The notes below the pieces were generated by a model. That model was given only the letters and a program-made list of their open reading frames with translations, was not told where the DNA came from and searched no databases. Below, in pieces: positions 1-8,684 of a DNA stretch of 64,000 nucleotides. Source of the stretch: Synechococcus sp. MVIR-18-1 (GTDB lineage Bacteria; Cyanobacteriota; Cyanobacteriia; PCC-6307; Cyanobiaceae). The stretch is from positions 186,001 to 250,000 of the forward strand of contig NZ_CP047942.1 of the NCBI RefSeq assembly GCF_014279835.1, written 5' to 3'. Positions within the stretch are counted from its first letter, which is position 1; every line of letters starts with the position of its first letter. A program made the position numbers and the translations under genes.

Positions 1-123
1 GACGCTGAAACTGCACGTTATTCTATATCTCTTGCCAAACACCACTATAATTGGGAACCTCAATGTACACTTGATAAATCAGTCAAAAAGCTCATTCATG
101 AAGATTTTGAGAGGAATTTCTAA
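1..123 (+). CDS. C-terminal end of an unidentified protein (partial)
   Basis: An open frame runs from the first base to TAA at 121-123 and encodes 40 residues that enter from outside the window. The last base of the stop is the first base of the next ATG, a tight overlap typical of an operon. The tail is polar with a basic end and carries no motif I can name; a glycosyltransferase C-terminus would fit the neighbourhood but is not shown. Confidence 0.55.
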   Translation, partial: DAETARYSISLAKHHYNWEPQCTLDKSVKKLIHEDFERNF

Positions 124-1241
124 TGAACTCAAGCTCTTTGTTGATTCCTAATTTGCCATTCTGTATTGGAGCTTCTTTAACATCCAACAATCCTTCCGGA
201 TTGCCTAGCACATATCCTTTTCAATTAGAGTTAAATAGATCTCTTTGCAGATTAGAACAGTCTGTAAATAAAGAATTAGAATCTTTGCTAGAAAAGGCCT
301 ATCTTGTTGGAAATGAGATGGGAACGCCCTCGGATGATACTAATCTTGGTAGACCGTATGTTGACGATTTCATATCCTTTGTTAGCAAATTTTCCTCCCA
401 TTCTGGATCTTTACTTGAGATCGGTGCTGGTACTGGATTTTTAAGTAAACGATTAAGTGAAGAGGGTTGGACTGTAACTAGTATTGAGCCTGGAACGGGA
501 TATCAGCCCCAATGGATCTCTAATGATGTAGATGTTATTAATGACTTTTTTCCATCAGCGGAAATTTCAGGTCAATTTGATGTAATTGTGTTCTATACAG
601 TTCTAGAACATATTAAAGATACAAAGTCATTTCTTACTGATGTAAAAAATTATTTGAAGCCTAATGGTTATATATTTCTTGCAGTACCAGATTGCACACT
701 TGAAATTTCTAATTGTGATGCAAGTATTTTGTTGCATGAACATTTTCACTATTTCACCAAGCACTCATTGCTAAATACTTTAATTGAATCGGGTTTAACA
801 GGAAAAGTCTATCCTTCTGAGTATGGCCGTTGTCTATATGCAGTTGCCCAAATTTCTTTAGAGGTGCAAATCCCACAAGTATCTAATATACATTTGGTCG
901 AATACTCAGACTATATTAGTGGCATACTCAAAGCGCAATCTAAGCTTTCGAGTATGTTTAACAATTGGCTTAATAAAGGACAGCTAGGGATATTTTGCCC
1001 AAGTCGTTTGTTGAATTTAATGTCACCAGATAATGATTTCTTATTTTACGATGATTCTCCAGCCTTGCATGGCAAATTTTATCCACCATTCTCTTCACAA
1101 GTACGAAGTCGCGCAGATTTATTCATTGATAAACCTGATAAGATTTTAATCGCGTCAAGAACTTTTGGTTCTAAAATAAAAACGGATCTTTTGAATTCCG
1201 GCTTGAATTCAGATATTATTTTGATAAGTGATTTGTTGTGA
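123..1241 (+). CDS. Class I SAM-dependent methyltransferase with extra C-terminal domain
   Basis: The 372-residue protein has a SAM-binding glycine-rich motif I (LLEIGAGTGF) near residue 97, an acidic strand-2 end (SIEPG) and a later VLEHI...LKPNGYIFLAVPD segment, the usual order of Rossmann methyltransferases. The first 80 residues and the last 80 lie outside that core; the C-terminal part has a second alpha/beta look, as in sugar C-methyltransferases, but this is a weak comparison. It overlaps both neighbours by 1-4 bases, so it is co-transcribed with the next genes. It probably methylates a nucleotide sugar or glycan residue; the substrate is unknown. Confidence 0.75.
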   Translation: MNSSSLLIPNLPFCIGASLTSNNPSGLPSTYPFQLELNRSLCRLEQSVNKELESLLEKAYLVGNEMGTPSDDTNLGRPYVDDFISFVSKFSSHSGSLLEIGAGTGFLSKRLSEEGWTVTSIEPGTGYQPQWISNDVDVINDFFPSAEISGQFDVIVFYTVLEHIKDTKSFLTDVKNYLKPNGYIFLAVPDCTLEISNCDASILLHEHFHYFTKHSLLNTLIESGLTGKVYPSEYGRCLYAVAQISLEVQIPQVSNIHLVEYSDYISGILKAQSKLSSMFNNWLNKGQLGIFCPSRLLNLMSPDNDFLFYDDSPALHGKFYPPFSSQVRSRADLFIDKPDKILIASRTFGSKIKTDLLNSGLNSDIILISDLL

Positions 1242-1987
1242 ACAAGCAAATATCAAAACATAATAATGTAACTCGATGGTCGACAATTTCTAGATGTCTT
1301 CCGCAATTTCATTTTGAAGATGTGTCTTCTTTAACCTTCGACATCGATTGGGCCTGTGATGAGATATTAGCTGACTGCATTAACTTGGTTGAAAGTTATA
1401 ACATCCCTGCCACATGGTTTGTTACTCATGACACACCTTTATTGTCTAGGTTGCGTGATAATAATAATTTTGAACTTGGTATTCATCCAAATTTTAATAA
1501 TTTGCTCAACGGTCCTTGTAATACACAATCTATCGACAAAATTATCGATGACCTTTTGAATCTTGTCCCTGAAGCGGTATCAGTACGCAGCCATTCTATG
1601 GTTCAAAGTTCCAGACTGCAGGATGTTTTTTCAAAGAAAGGACTTATATTTGATTGTAATCATTTTATTCCTGAGCAATCTAAAATTGTATTAAAGCCTT
1701 GGTCTCTCTGGAATGGCTTGATAAAAGTTCCCCATTTTTGGGAGGATGATGTTTTTTGTTTATATCCTAAGGGCACTGAGCCAGATCTTTTGTTATCGCG
1801 AGAAGGGCTTAAAGTATTTGATTTTCATCCAATTCATGTTTTTCTAAATACAGAATCTATCGAACGCTATGAAAATTCGAGGAATGTACATCATGATGCT
1901 TCCCAATTAATTGATTATCGTTTTCCGGGACACGGTGTTCGTAATCAGCTTTTAAACTTAATTAAAACCCATGACAATGATAAATAA
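1238..1987 (+). CDS. Polysaccharide deacetylase-like protein (NodB/CE4 fold, WbmS type)
   Basis: This 249-residue protein starts at GTG 1238, overlapping the previous stop. It has a TFDIDW motif at residues 33-38 where CE4 deacetylases have TFDDG, an ATWFVTHDTP strand near 58 and a GIHPNF motif near 81, followed by RSHSM near 117. These match the metal-binding Asp and His positions of the NodB fold in the WbmS subgroup found in O-antigen loci. The second Asp is shifted (DID instead of DD). It likely removes an acyl group from a sugar, which would free an amine for the formyltransferase-like gene downstream; that link is inference. Confidence 0.65.
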   Translation: MNKQISKHNNVTRWSTISRCLPQFHFEDVSSLTFDIDWACDEILADCINLVESYNIPATWFVTHDTPLLSRLRDNNNFELGIHPNFNNLLNGPCNTQSIDKIIDDLLNLVPEAVSVRSHSMVQSSRLQDVFSKKGLIFDCNHFIPEQSKIVLKPWSLWNGLIKVPHFWEDDVFCLYPKGTEPDLLLSREGLKVFDFHPIHVFLNTESIERYENSRNVHHDASQLIDYRFPGHGVRNQLLNLIKTHDNDK

Positions 1988-3047
1988 GAATATTATATGC
2001 GACCTAATTTCTTCTTTTGACTTAAATCTTGATGGGTTGAGGATATATACTGAGGCCGCATCTGGGCCCTATATGTATGCCCCTATTCTTGCAGCTCTTG
2101 CCGGTGCAAAATCCGTTACTGCACAGGTTTCTGATAGTAGCTATGCCAATGCAACTGATATAATAACTCAGACTTATGATTTAGCCAAGGAGTTTAATGT
2201 TGCCGATTCTCTTACTTGTATTAATAAAAGAGACTACTCTAAACTAGCGTCTGCAGACATAGTTACAAACTCTGGACATGTAAGGCCAATAGATAGAAGC
2301 CTCATCGATAGTTTGAAGCCTACAGCGGTGATTCCTTTAATGTGGGAGACATGGGAGTTCCGAGAGACGGATTTCGATCTTAATCGATGTCACGATCGAG
2401 GGATCTTAGTCCTTGGAACTAATGAGCAGTCTTTGCAGTGCGATATGCGTCCTCATATTGCCCTTGCAGGCTTAAAGCTCTTACTTAGCCTTGGTTATGA
2501 TGGAGGCCCTTTATTGATCTTGGGTAATTCACCAATACCTGGCAAATCACTTGTTGATTACCTCAAACGTTTAAATGTAGAAATTTATTGGGTTTCTGAC
2601 AGTTCCGATGCAGATTTAGATTATTCCGATTTTTCCAACTATTTCGAATCATTTGGCAGTCGCTATACTCATATGTTGTTGGCTGAACATCATAATCCTG
2701 TACTTTTACTTGGTAGAGGCGGTTTGCTCGAATATTCCCAAGTATTTGAGCGTAATCCTTATCTAAAAATTGCAGTAATGGCTGGAAATATTGAAAAAGA
2801 GGGTCTCTTGGCTTCTGGTCTGATTTATGCTCCTTCTGAAATTGCTCCATTTGGGTTTATTAGTTATCAATTAGCTGAATTGGGTTGTCGACCTATTCTT
2901 ACGTTGTATGCGGCTGGCTTAAAGGTGGGTGAATTGATGGCTAGACAACGGCTGTCTGGTCTACCTATTGATACAGTTGTTAAGTCGCTTATCTCTAATG
3001 ACCTTGTTATGGATTTTCAAGGAGCAAAGTCATGGTTGAAAAACTGA
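1971..3047 (+). CDS. Rossmann-like protein of unknown function in polysaccharide locus
   Basis: This is a 358-residue soluble protein that overlaps the previous gene by 17 bases and the next by 16, so translation is probably coupled. It has two alternating alpha/beta halves, with an ALAGAKSVTAQVSDS segment near residue 40 and a second nucleotide-binding-like strand (GGPLLILGNSPIPGKS) near 180. The overall look recalls NAD-dependent dehydrogenase or S-adenosylhomocysteine hydrolase folds, but I see no complete GxGxxG motif or catalytic set. Position between deacetylase-like and formyltransferase-like genes points to a role in modifying a sugar amine. I cannot assign a reaction. Confidence 0.6.
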   Translation: MTMINKNIICDLISSFDLNLDGLRIYTEAASGPYMYAPILAALAGAKSVTAQVSDSSYANATDIITQTYDLAKEFNVADSLTCINKRDYSKLASADIVTNSGHVRPIDRSLIDSLKPTAVIPLMWETWEFRETDFDLNRCHDRGILVLGTNEQSLQCDMRPHIALAGLKLLLSLGYDGGPLLILGNSPIPGKSLVDYLKRLNVEIYWVSDSSDADLDYSDFSNYFESFGSRYTHMLLAEHHNPVLLLGRGGLLEYSQVFERNPYLKIAVMAGNIEKEGLLASGLIYAPSEIAPFGFISYQLAELGCRPILTLYAAGLKVGELMARQRLSGLPIDTVVKSLISNDLVMDFQGAKSWLKN

Positions 3048-4030
3048 GCATTATTCCAATCGGTGGGACATCTCGCGCGGTTAATACTTTGCGATCCCTT
3101 TTACTTAGAGATGACATCTATATTCCTCTAGTTATTATCATGGAAGGAAATCAAGACGATATATCTAGCTCTCAAATTCTTGCTAATATCTGTTCTGAAA
3201 GTCAGTTAAAGTATTGCGTCATAAATAAGGTTACACCTGCTTTAGAAGATGAAGTAAAGAAATTCAAATCTAAGGCATTGATAGGAATAGGAGTATGGCG
3301 CCCACTTTTGTCAACTTCTTTCTTAAATTCAACTGAATTTGGCTTTCTTGCAGTGCATGGGACCCCTTTACCCCGATATCGTGGTTGGGCAGGAATAAGT
3401 TGGCAGATTATTAATGGTGAAGATACTGTTTCGTTACAAGGATACCAGCTTTCTTCAGGTATTGATGATGGTCCTCTTATTTCAAGATCTGATGGATCTC
3501 TTCTTTGTGCTGAAATTCCATTAAGTTCACATATGCATTTGGAGGATGTTTTTGTTGAATATGAAAAGTGCCACATTGCACTTGTTAATAATATTATTAA
3601 TCTTTTGCTAGATCGCGAATTATGTTTGGCTTCACAAGATGAATCAAAGGCTTCTTTTTCATGTCACCGAGGGCCATCAGACGGCGAAATTAACTGGAAT
3701 CTTTCAGCAACTGAAGTTTTCAACTTCATCAGAGCCCAATCCCCTCCATATCCATGCGCCTTCACCTACTACAAAGGAAAAAAAGTTTATATATTGCATG
3801 CTAGTTTGCCTCCTTATGTCCGCTATGAAGGAATTATTGCTGGCAAGGTTATATCTCGCTGTGTTGATTCTGGTTCTGTAACTATATTGTGTAATGACGG
3901 TTTACTTGATGTTCATAAAATTTCTGTTGATGGCGCAGTATGCAGCCCTAGAGATTTTTTCATTAGCATTCGAGATCGTTGTAAATCACGCCTCGAGGCT
4001 TTTATTGATTGCTACTATCCTGATTTTTAA
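3032..4030 (+). CDS. Formyltransferase-fold protein (probable sugar N-formyltransferase)
   Basis: The 332-residue protein has the methionyl-tRNA formyltransferase fold: a GIGVWRPLLS strand, the folate-site motif AVHGTPLPRYRG (residues 107-118) and SSGIDDGPL around residues 142-149. Catalytic His109 and an Asp (145 or 146) are present, but the Asn that normally stands two residues before the His is Ala107. The C-terminal third contains INWNLSATEVFNFIRA and PYPCAFTYYKGKKV, as in the OB-like C-domain of this family. In glycan loci such enzymes use N10-formyl-tetrahydrofolate to formylate aminosugars. Loss of the Asn leaves activity uncertain. Confidence 0.72.
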   Translation: MVEKLSIIPIGGTSRAVNTLRSLLLRDDIYIPLVIIMEGNQDDISSSQILANICSESQLKYCVINKVTPALEDEVKKFKSKALIGIGVWRPLLSTSFLNSTEFGFLAVHGTPLPRYRGWAGISWQIINGEDTVSLQGYQLSSGIDDGPLISRSDGSLLCAEIPLSSHMHLEDVFVEYEKCHIALVNNIINLLLDRELCLASQDESKASFSCHRGPSDGEINWNLSATEVFNFIRAQSPPYPCAFTYYKGKKVYILHASLPPYVRYEGIIAGKVISRCVDSGSVTILCNDGLLDVHKISVDGAVCSPRDFFISIRDRCKSRLEAFIDCYYPDF

Positions 4031-4150
4031 TGATTTCACTAATTCTCTAATTTTTACTCATTCACATCTGCCACTATATCGATTGACCATTATACCTCGC
4101 TTCACTGGCACGTGCTACACTGAAATGTAATTATAAGGTTTTTGTTTTAA

Positions 4151-5359
4151 GTGAGTTCGATCTCTTCCCAGGGTTTACATATTGATAGTAAGTCTTGCCG
4201 AACCCCTGACGCCAAAATTACTTGCACTAGATGTGTTTATGATAATGTGAATATCCCTAAGATTACTTTTGATTCAGAAGGTGTTTGTAATTACTGCCGT
4301 CAGATTGACGAGATGAAGTTAAAGTATAAAACTGGAACTCCTGAGGGTGAAAAGCAGTTTGATGAAATAGTAAAAAAAATAAAAAAAGATGGAAAGGGTA
4401 AGCCTTACGACTGTGTTATGGGAGTTAGCGGAGGAACTGACTCTTCATATATGGCTTACTTAGCAGTAAGAAAATATGGCTTGAGACCTCTTGCTGTTCA
4501 CCTTGATAATACTTTCAATAACGATATCGCCACCCAGAATATTTATAAGGTTTTATCGGCATTAGATATTGATCTTGTTACGCATGTAGTGGCAAAAAAA
4601 GAGGCAGAAGATATTTATCGATCTTTTTTTAAAGCCAGTGTAGTAGATTTTGATGTATTTGCTGATATTGGTGTTCCTCAATTGCTTTATTCAACAGCAG
4701 CAAAGTATGGCGTCAAATATCAATTAGAAGGTCACTCATATATTGCCGAGGGTATTTCACCGCTGGGTACTATGTATGCAGATGGTAAATACATGAAGAG
4801 TGTTCAAAAGATATTTGGGAGTTTGCCCCTTGACACCTTTCCTAATATGTCTTTTCTTGATTTTATCAAGTGGATAACAGTTTATCGTATTGAAAAAATT
4901 AGACCTCTATGGTTTGTTCAATACAGTAAGGAGGAAGCCAGGGAATTGCTGGCTCGAGAATTTGGCTGGATTTATTATGACGGGCATCATTTAGAAAATA
5001 GAACAGGTGCATTCCAGCATAGTGTTTTAGGACCTCAAAAGTTTTCGCTAGATTCAAGAGCAAATTCACTTTCAGCCTCTGTACGTTCAGGTAAAATTGA
5101 TCGTGCAGATGCTTTATCTGAACTCGATTCTCCCCCTATCGTTGAGGATGGTTTAGTAGAATATATGAAAAAACGGATGCAATTGTCTGATTCTGAGTAC
5201 GAAGAGATTATGAACCTTCCAAGAAAGACTTGGCAGGATTATCCGACCTATAAAAAACGTTTTGAAAAGTTTCGCCCTTTCTTTTATATTTTGCTTAAAT
5301 CTAATTTGATACCTGAAAGTTTTTATCTAAAGTATTGTTTCCCTTATAACGCTAACTGA
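4151..5359 (+). CDS. wbuX: N-acetyl sugar amidotransferase (WbuX/WbpG family)
   Basis: This 402-residue enzyme has an N-terminal zinc-ribbon-like pair of CxxC motifs (Cys25/28 and Cys46/49) and a PP-loop ATP pyrophosphatase signature (VSGGTDSS) near residues 92-99. A long C-terminal region has WFVQYSKEEARELL and WIYYDGHHLENRTG segments. The family adenylates an N-acetyl group so that ammonia can convert it to an acetamidino group, using ammonia from a HisH-like glutaminase. Exactly such a gene follows with stop and start overlapping at 5357-5361. The start is GTG 4151 with a TAAGG stretch about 12 bases upstream. The sugar could be an ManNAc3NAcA or legionaminic-type residue. Confidence 0.85.
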   Translation: MSSISSQGLHIDSKSCRTPDAKITCTRCVYDNVNIPKITFDSEGVCNYCRQIDEMKLKYKTGTPEGEKQFDEIVKKIKKDGKGKPYDCVMGVSGGTDSSYMAYLAVRKYGLRPLAVHLDNTFNNDIATQNIYKVLSALDIDLVTHVVAKKEAEDIYRSFFKASVVDFDVFADIGVPQLLYSTAAKYGVKYQLEGHSYIAEGISPLGTMYADGKYMKSVQKIFGSLPLDTFPNMSFLDFIKWITVYRIEKIRPLWFVQYSKEEARELLAREFGWIYYDGHHLENRTGAFQHSVLGPQKFSLDSRANSLSASVRSGKIDRADALSELDSPPIVEDGLVEYMKKRMQLSDSEYEEIMNLPRKTWQDYPTYKKRFEKFRPFFYILLKSNLIPESFYLKYCFPYNAN

Positions 5360-5973
5360 TGATAACTATTGTTGATTATGGCATGGGTAATATTGGTTCG
5401 ATGGTCAATATGTTTAAGAAAATTGGTGTCAATGCTGTTGTTGAATCTTCTGCTAGCAAAATAAGTTTAGCCGAGAAGCTCGTTCTACCAGGTGTAGGGG
5501 CTTTCGATGCAGCGATGGATCGCATAAATAGTATTTCTGGTTTGCGTGATGCTCTTGATCGAAAAGCTTTAGTAGATCAAATCCCTATTTTGGGAGTTTG
5601 CTTGGGAATGCAGTTATTTACTGATTCAAGCGAAGAGGGCGCTTTGTCAGGTTTAGGATGGATACCTGGCTCAACACATAGATTTCCGAGTAAACCATTG
5701 CTTAAAGTTCCTCATATGGGATGGAATCTTACCAAAATTAACTCCTCAACACCACTTACTTACAATATTGTTGAGAAATCTCGTTATTATTTTGTTCATT
5801 CCTATTTTGTTTTAGCGGCTAATCCGGATAATTGTTTAATGAAAACTGAATATGGTGTTGAGTTTCACTCTGCTATCCATCGTGATAATATTTTCGGCGT
5901 ACAGTTTCATCCTGAAAAAAGTCATCGTTTTGGTATGCAGCTTTTGAAAAATTTTGCGGAGATAGCATGTTAA
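5359..5973 (+). CDS. HisH-like glutamine amidotransferase of sugar amidination cassette
   Basis: The 204-residue class I glutaminase matches HisH over its full length. It has an N-terminal DYGMGNIGSM strand, an oxyanion strand PGVGAF, nucleophile Cys81 in GVCLGMQLF, and His184/Glu186 in FHPEKS completing the triad. It sits between wbuX and wbuZ with overlaps at both ends (ATGA at 5357-5361; 7 bases with the next gene). By analogy with Pseudomonas HisH2 and E. coli WbuY it supplies ammonia for amidine formation rather than for histidine synthesis. No other his genes are nearby. Confidence 0.85.
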   Translation: MITIVDYGMGNIGSMVNMFKKIGVNAVVESSASKISLAEKLVLPGVGAFDAAMDRINSISGLRDALDRKALVDQIPILGVCLGMQLFTDSSEEGALSGLGWIPGSTHRFPSKPLLKVPHMGWNLTKINSSTPLTYNIVEKSRYYFVHSYFVLAANPDNCLMKTEYGVEFHSAIHRDNIFGVQFHPEKSHRFGMQLLKNFAEIAC

Positions 5974-6728
5974 GAACTAGAGTTATTCCTGCATTGCTTG
6001 TTTTAGATGGAAGTCTTGTTAAAACTGTAAACTTCAAAAATCCTAATTACATTGGTGATCCTTGTAACACTGTTCGGATTTTTAATGATCTAGAAGTTGA
6101 TGAACTTATGGTTCTTGATATATCCTCCGATAGGCATGTTCGTGGTCCGGACTTAGATCTCATTCGTCAGCTTTCTGACGAGTGTTTCATGCCCCTTTCC
6201 TATGGTGGTGGTGTTCGTTCTTTTTCAGATGCACAATCATTATTCTCCTTAGGTATTGAAAAAGTCGTCCTCAACACATCTGCCCTTAAAGATCCTTCTA
6301 TTATTACCTCAATATCATCTATATATGGAAGTCAAGCTGTAATTGTATCCATTGATGTTAAACAGGGTTTCTGGGGCTCAGAGACCGTGCGAAGTTGCAA
6401 CGGCAAACATAGAACTGGTATCGACCCAATTTCATGGGCAAAGAAAGTGGTCGAATATGGTGCTGGCGAAATTTTGCTTACTTCAATAGCTCGTGAAGGC
6501 ACATGGTCTGGCTTTGACATAGATCTTCTTCACAACGTCTCAAGTGCAGTGGAGGTTCCTGTTATTGCGCATGGTGGAGCTGGAAATTTACAAGATATAG
6601 GATATGCAGTTTCTTTAGGTGGTGCCTCTGCTGTTGCGCTTGGCAGCATGGTTGTGTTCCAAAAGCGTGGCATGGGTGTTCTTGTTAACTTTCCTGCTCA
6701 GTCTGATCTCTTGAACGTTTTAAACTGA
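5967..6728 (+). CDS. wbuZ: HisF-like glycosyl amidation protein (WbuZ family)
   Basis: This 253-residue (beta/alpha)8 barrel has both HisF phosphate-site halves (SYGGGVRSF and VIAHGGAGN) and keeps Asp130 (SIDVK). The first catalytic Asp of HisF, at position 11 in CLDV, is Leu11 here (IPALLV). That loss is expected if the barrel no longer cyclises the imidazole precursor and instead channels ammonia from the HisH-like partner to WbuX. The gene overlaps its partner by 7 bases. A 301-base stretch without genes follows. Confidence 0.82.
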   Translation: MLRTRVIPALLVLDGSLVKTVNFKNPNYIGDPCNTVRIFNDLEVDELMVLDISSDRHVRGPDLDLIRQLSDECFMPLSYGGGVRSFSDAQSLFSLGIEKVVLNTSALKDPSIITSISSIYGSQAVIVSIDVKQGFWGSETVRSCNGKHRTGIDPISWAKKVVEYGAGEILLTSIAREGTWSGFDIDLLHNVSSAVEVPVIAHGGAGNLQDIGYAVSLGGASAVALGSMVVFQKRGMGVLVNFPAQSDLLNVLN

Positions 6729-7029
6729 ACCTTTTATTTTTCCTTCTTTCGTTTATTAACCCTCCCTTTTACAGCATGTTACTTTAGTCCCATTTGGCTC
6801 TTTCTTAATTTGTTTGGCTTGTCAGTACTATGTTTTCGCAAATAAACTCTTATTTTAATTCATGTTTAACCCGTTGCTATTATTGCCCACATTCTTTTTT
6901 CATCTTATATCAATAAAACGCCCGCGCTTCAATATTTATCCATCGGACTATGTGCTAACATATTGCAAATAATTTTTAGCTATTAGCACTTCTGCTCACG
7001 TTTAGAGGTCTTTTGATTTTCTGTTTCTT
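6729..7029 (+). other. AT-rich gap, no gene seen
   Basis: This 301-base stretch after wbuZ is T-rich, with stops in all frames. I see no convincing hairpin terminator, RNA gene or repeat. It separates the amidination cassette from a decayed glycosyltransferase start. Confidence 0.5.
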
Positions 7030-7292
7030 ATGAAAATTGGAATTATAGGCAATATGAATAATAACAACTTGGAATCAATGGATACCTGGCCGCGTCATCA
7101 CCGTGGGTTGGCACAATATCAACCCCTACGCAGCTATAATAACAATAATATGTCTTTACTCTCCTTAGAAAGGATGATCCATCTTGTGTATGGAGCTCAG
7201 CAATTTTGCCGTTGATAAAGAAAGTTTTCCCTCGAAGATTTCTTGATTACTGCCGTCCATTCGATCTGGTATATTTTTGTAAACTAATGGAT
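7030..7292 (+). pseudogene. Decayed 5' copy of the downstream glycosyltransferase
   Basis: It opens with MKIGIIGNMNNNN, nearly the same as the start MKIGLIGNMNNNN of the intact gene at 7344. After about 14 residues the similarity is lost, the first frame stops at 7213-7215, and protein-like sequence continues in another frame to a TAG near 7292. This looks like the remains of a paralogous gene with internal losses and frameshifts. It is too short and broken to act as an enzyme. Confidence 0.6.
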
Positions 7293-7343
7293 TAGCGATA
7301 TTTTTTGACCTACACTAAATAAATTATTTTGCAATCATCTGCA

Positions 7344-8657
7344 ATGAAGATTGGACTTATCGGAAACATGAACAATAATAATTTCTCACTGATGCGTTAT
7401 TTCCGTGATCTGGGTGCGGACGCGCATTTGTTATTATATTCGAATGATGGTTTATCTTCTCTAAGTCATTTCACTCCAGAGGCAGATACCTGGGATTTAA
7501 AATGTTGGGCTCCATTCATCCACCAGACCGAGATTCCTAATGCACCAATATCTGCTTTCGATTTTCCTTTATCATTTATCTTAGGGATTCGTGCAAGGTT
7601 CAGATCCAAGACTACCGACCAAGATTTCTTTCCTGGTCCTGTTAGTCGAGAGGAAATAAGAAACACGTATGGCGATTATGATTTATTGATTGCATCAGGT
7701 TCATCCCCTGCGGCATTGATAAGAATTGACCGAGGTTTAGATCTTTTCTATCCATATTCCATGGGCGTCGAGTTTCTTGGTTCATACGTTTTTACCGCGA
7801 GTTCAAGAGGAAGTTGGATTCGACGTATGTTCGGGTTTGCAATTCGACGTCAGCAGCTTAAGGGTCTTTTACGCTCTAAATCCGTTATTGTTCTTGATAA
7901 TGAAGTTACCGGTTTGTTATGTTCTAAGCTGGGAATTCCAAACTTACTTCTCTCAACGCCAATGGTTTACAACAAGGAGAATCTACCTTTAAAACCAATT
8001 ACCTCTACTCAATTTGTTGCTGAAAAGGCTATTACTAATGCAGACTTCACTGTTCTCCATCATGCAAGACTAATGTGGACGCATAATGAATCTTATTCAG
8101 AAGAAGAAAACTTTTTGGCAACTAAAAATTCGGATTGGTTAATCCATGCTTTCTCCAAGTTGTTGTCTCGTCTACCCTCACTTCGTGCCTGCCTTCTTAT
8201 TGTAGAGTATGGACCTGATGTGGCGGCAACTAAGGAACTTGTAAGAAAATTGGGAATTCATGAAAATGTTACTTGGCTACCAGTTATGTCGCGTAGAGAG
8301 ATCATGTGGATTCTTAGTCGTATATCGGTGGGTGTTGGAGAGTTTATGAACCCTTCGCGTATGATCTGGGGTGGAACAGGGTGGGAAACATTAGCGGCTG
8401 GTAAGCCGCTATTGCAAAGAAATCTGTTTAATGATGGTGAGTTTGCAACTATGTTTGGTTACCCACCTCCACCAATGCTCTCAGTAAGAACCGAATCTGA
8501 TGTTTTTGAACAGCTGTTGTACGCGGCTGAATGTCCAGAAGAAGTGGCTAAGATTGGCCAAGCGGCTTGTGAATGGTTCGATACATATAATGGTATTGCT
8601 ATGGCAAAGAGGTGGCTTGATGTTGTCTGTTCCGAATCTTCTACAGCCAATCATTGA
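7344..8657 (+). CDS. GT-B glycosyltransferase-like protein
   Basis: I take ATG 7344 (MKIGLIGNMNNNNF) as the start because it matches the decayed copy upstream; an in-frame TTG lies 15 bases earlier. The protein is about 437 residues. It has a GT-B outline: an N-terminal Rossmann start, a central TVLHHARLMW linker, and a C-terminal donor-site region (ENVTWLPVMSRREIMWIL; GGTGWETLAAGKPLL) with Glu in the expected place. The usual EGxPxxxxEA motif is diverged. It is probably a glycosyltransferase of the repeat unit. Donor and acceptor are unknown. Confidence 0.68.
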   Translation: MKIGLIGNMNNNNFSLMRYFRDLGADAHLLLYSNDGLSSLSHFTPEADTWDLKCWAPFIHQTEIPNAPISAFDFPLSFILGIRARFRSKTTDQDFFPGPVSREEIRNTYGDYDLLIASGSSPAALIRIDRGLDLFYPYSMGVEFLGSYVFTASSRGSWIRRMFGFAIRRQQLKGLLRSKSVIVLDNEVTGLLCSKLGIPNLLLSTPMVYNKENLPLKPITSTQFVAEKAITNADFTVLHHARLMWTHNESYSEEENFLATKNSDWLIHAFSKLLSRLPSLRACLLIVEYGPDVAATKELVRKLGIHENVTWLPVMSRREIMWILSRISVGVGEFMNPSRMIWGGTGWETLAAGKPLLQRNLFNDGEFATMFGYPPPPMLSVRTESDVFEQLLYAAECPEEVAKIGQAACEWFDTYNGIAMAKRWLDVVCSESSTANH

Positions 8658-8672
8658 TTAACTATTAATTGA

Positions 8673-8677
8673 AAGGA
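8673..8677 (+). promoter_or_regulatory. Shine-Dalgarno site deciding the wzx TTG start
   Basis: AAGGA lies seven bases before TTG 8685, while no ATG follows soon in that frame. The spacing supports TTG as initiator. Confidence 0.5.
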
Positions 8678-8684
8678 ATCAATT

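Noticed and set aside
4031-4150. Possible small gene or terminator between the formyltransferase-like gene and wbuX
   Set aside because: The open frame running to 4130 is an extension of a shadow frame, and no stable stem with a T run is visible.
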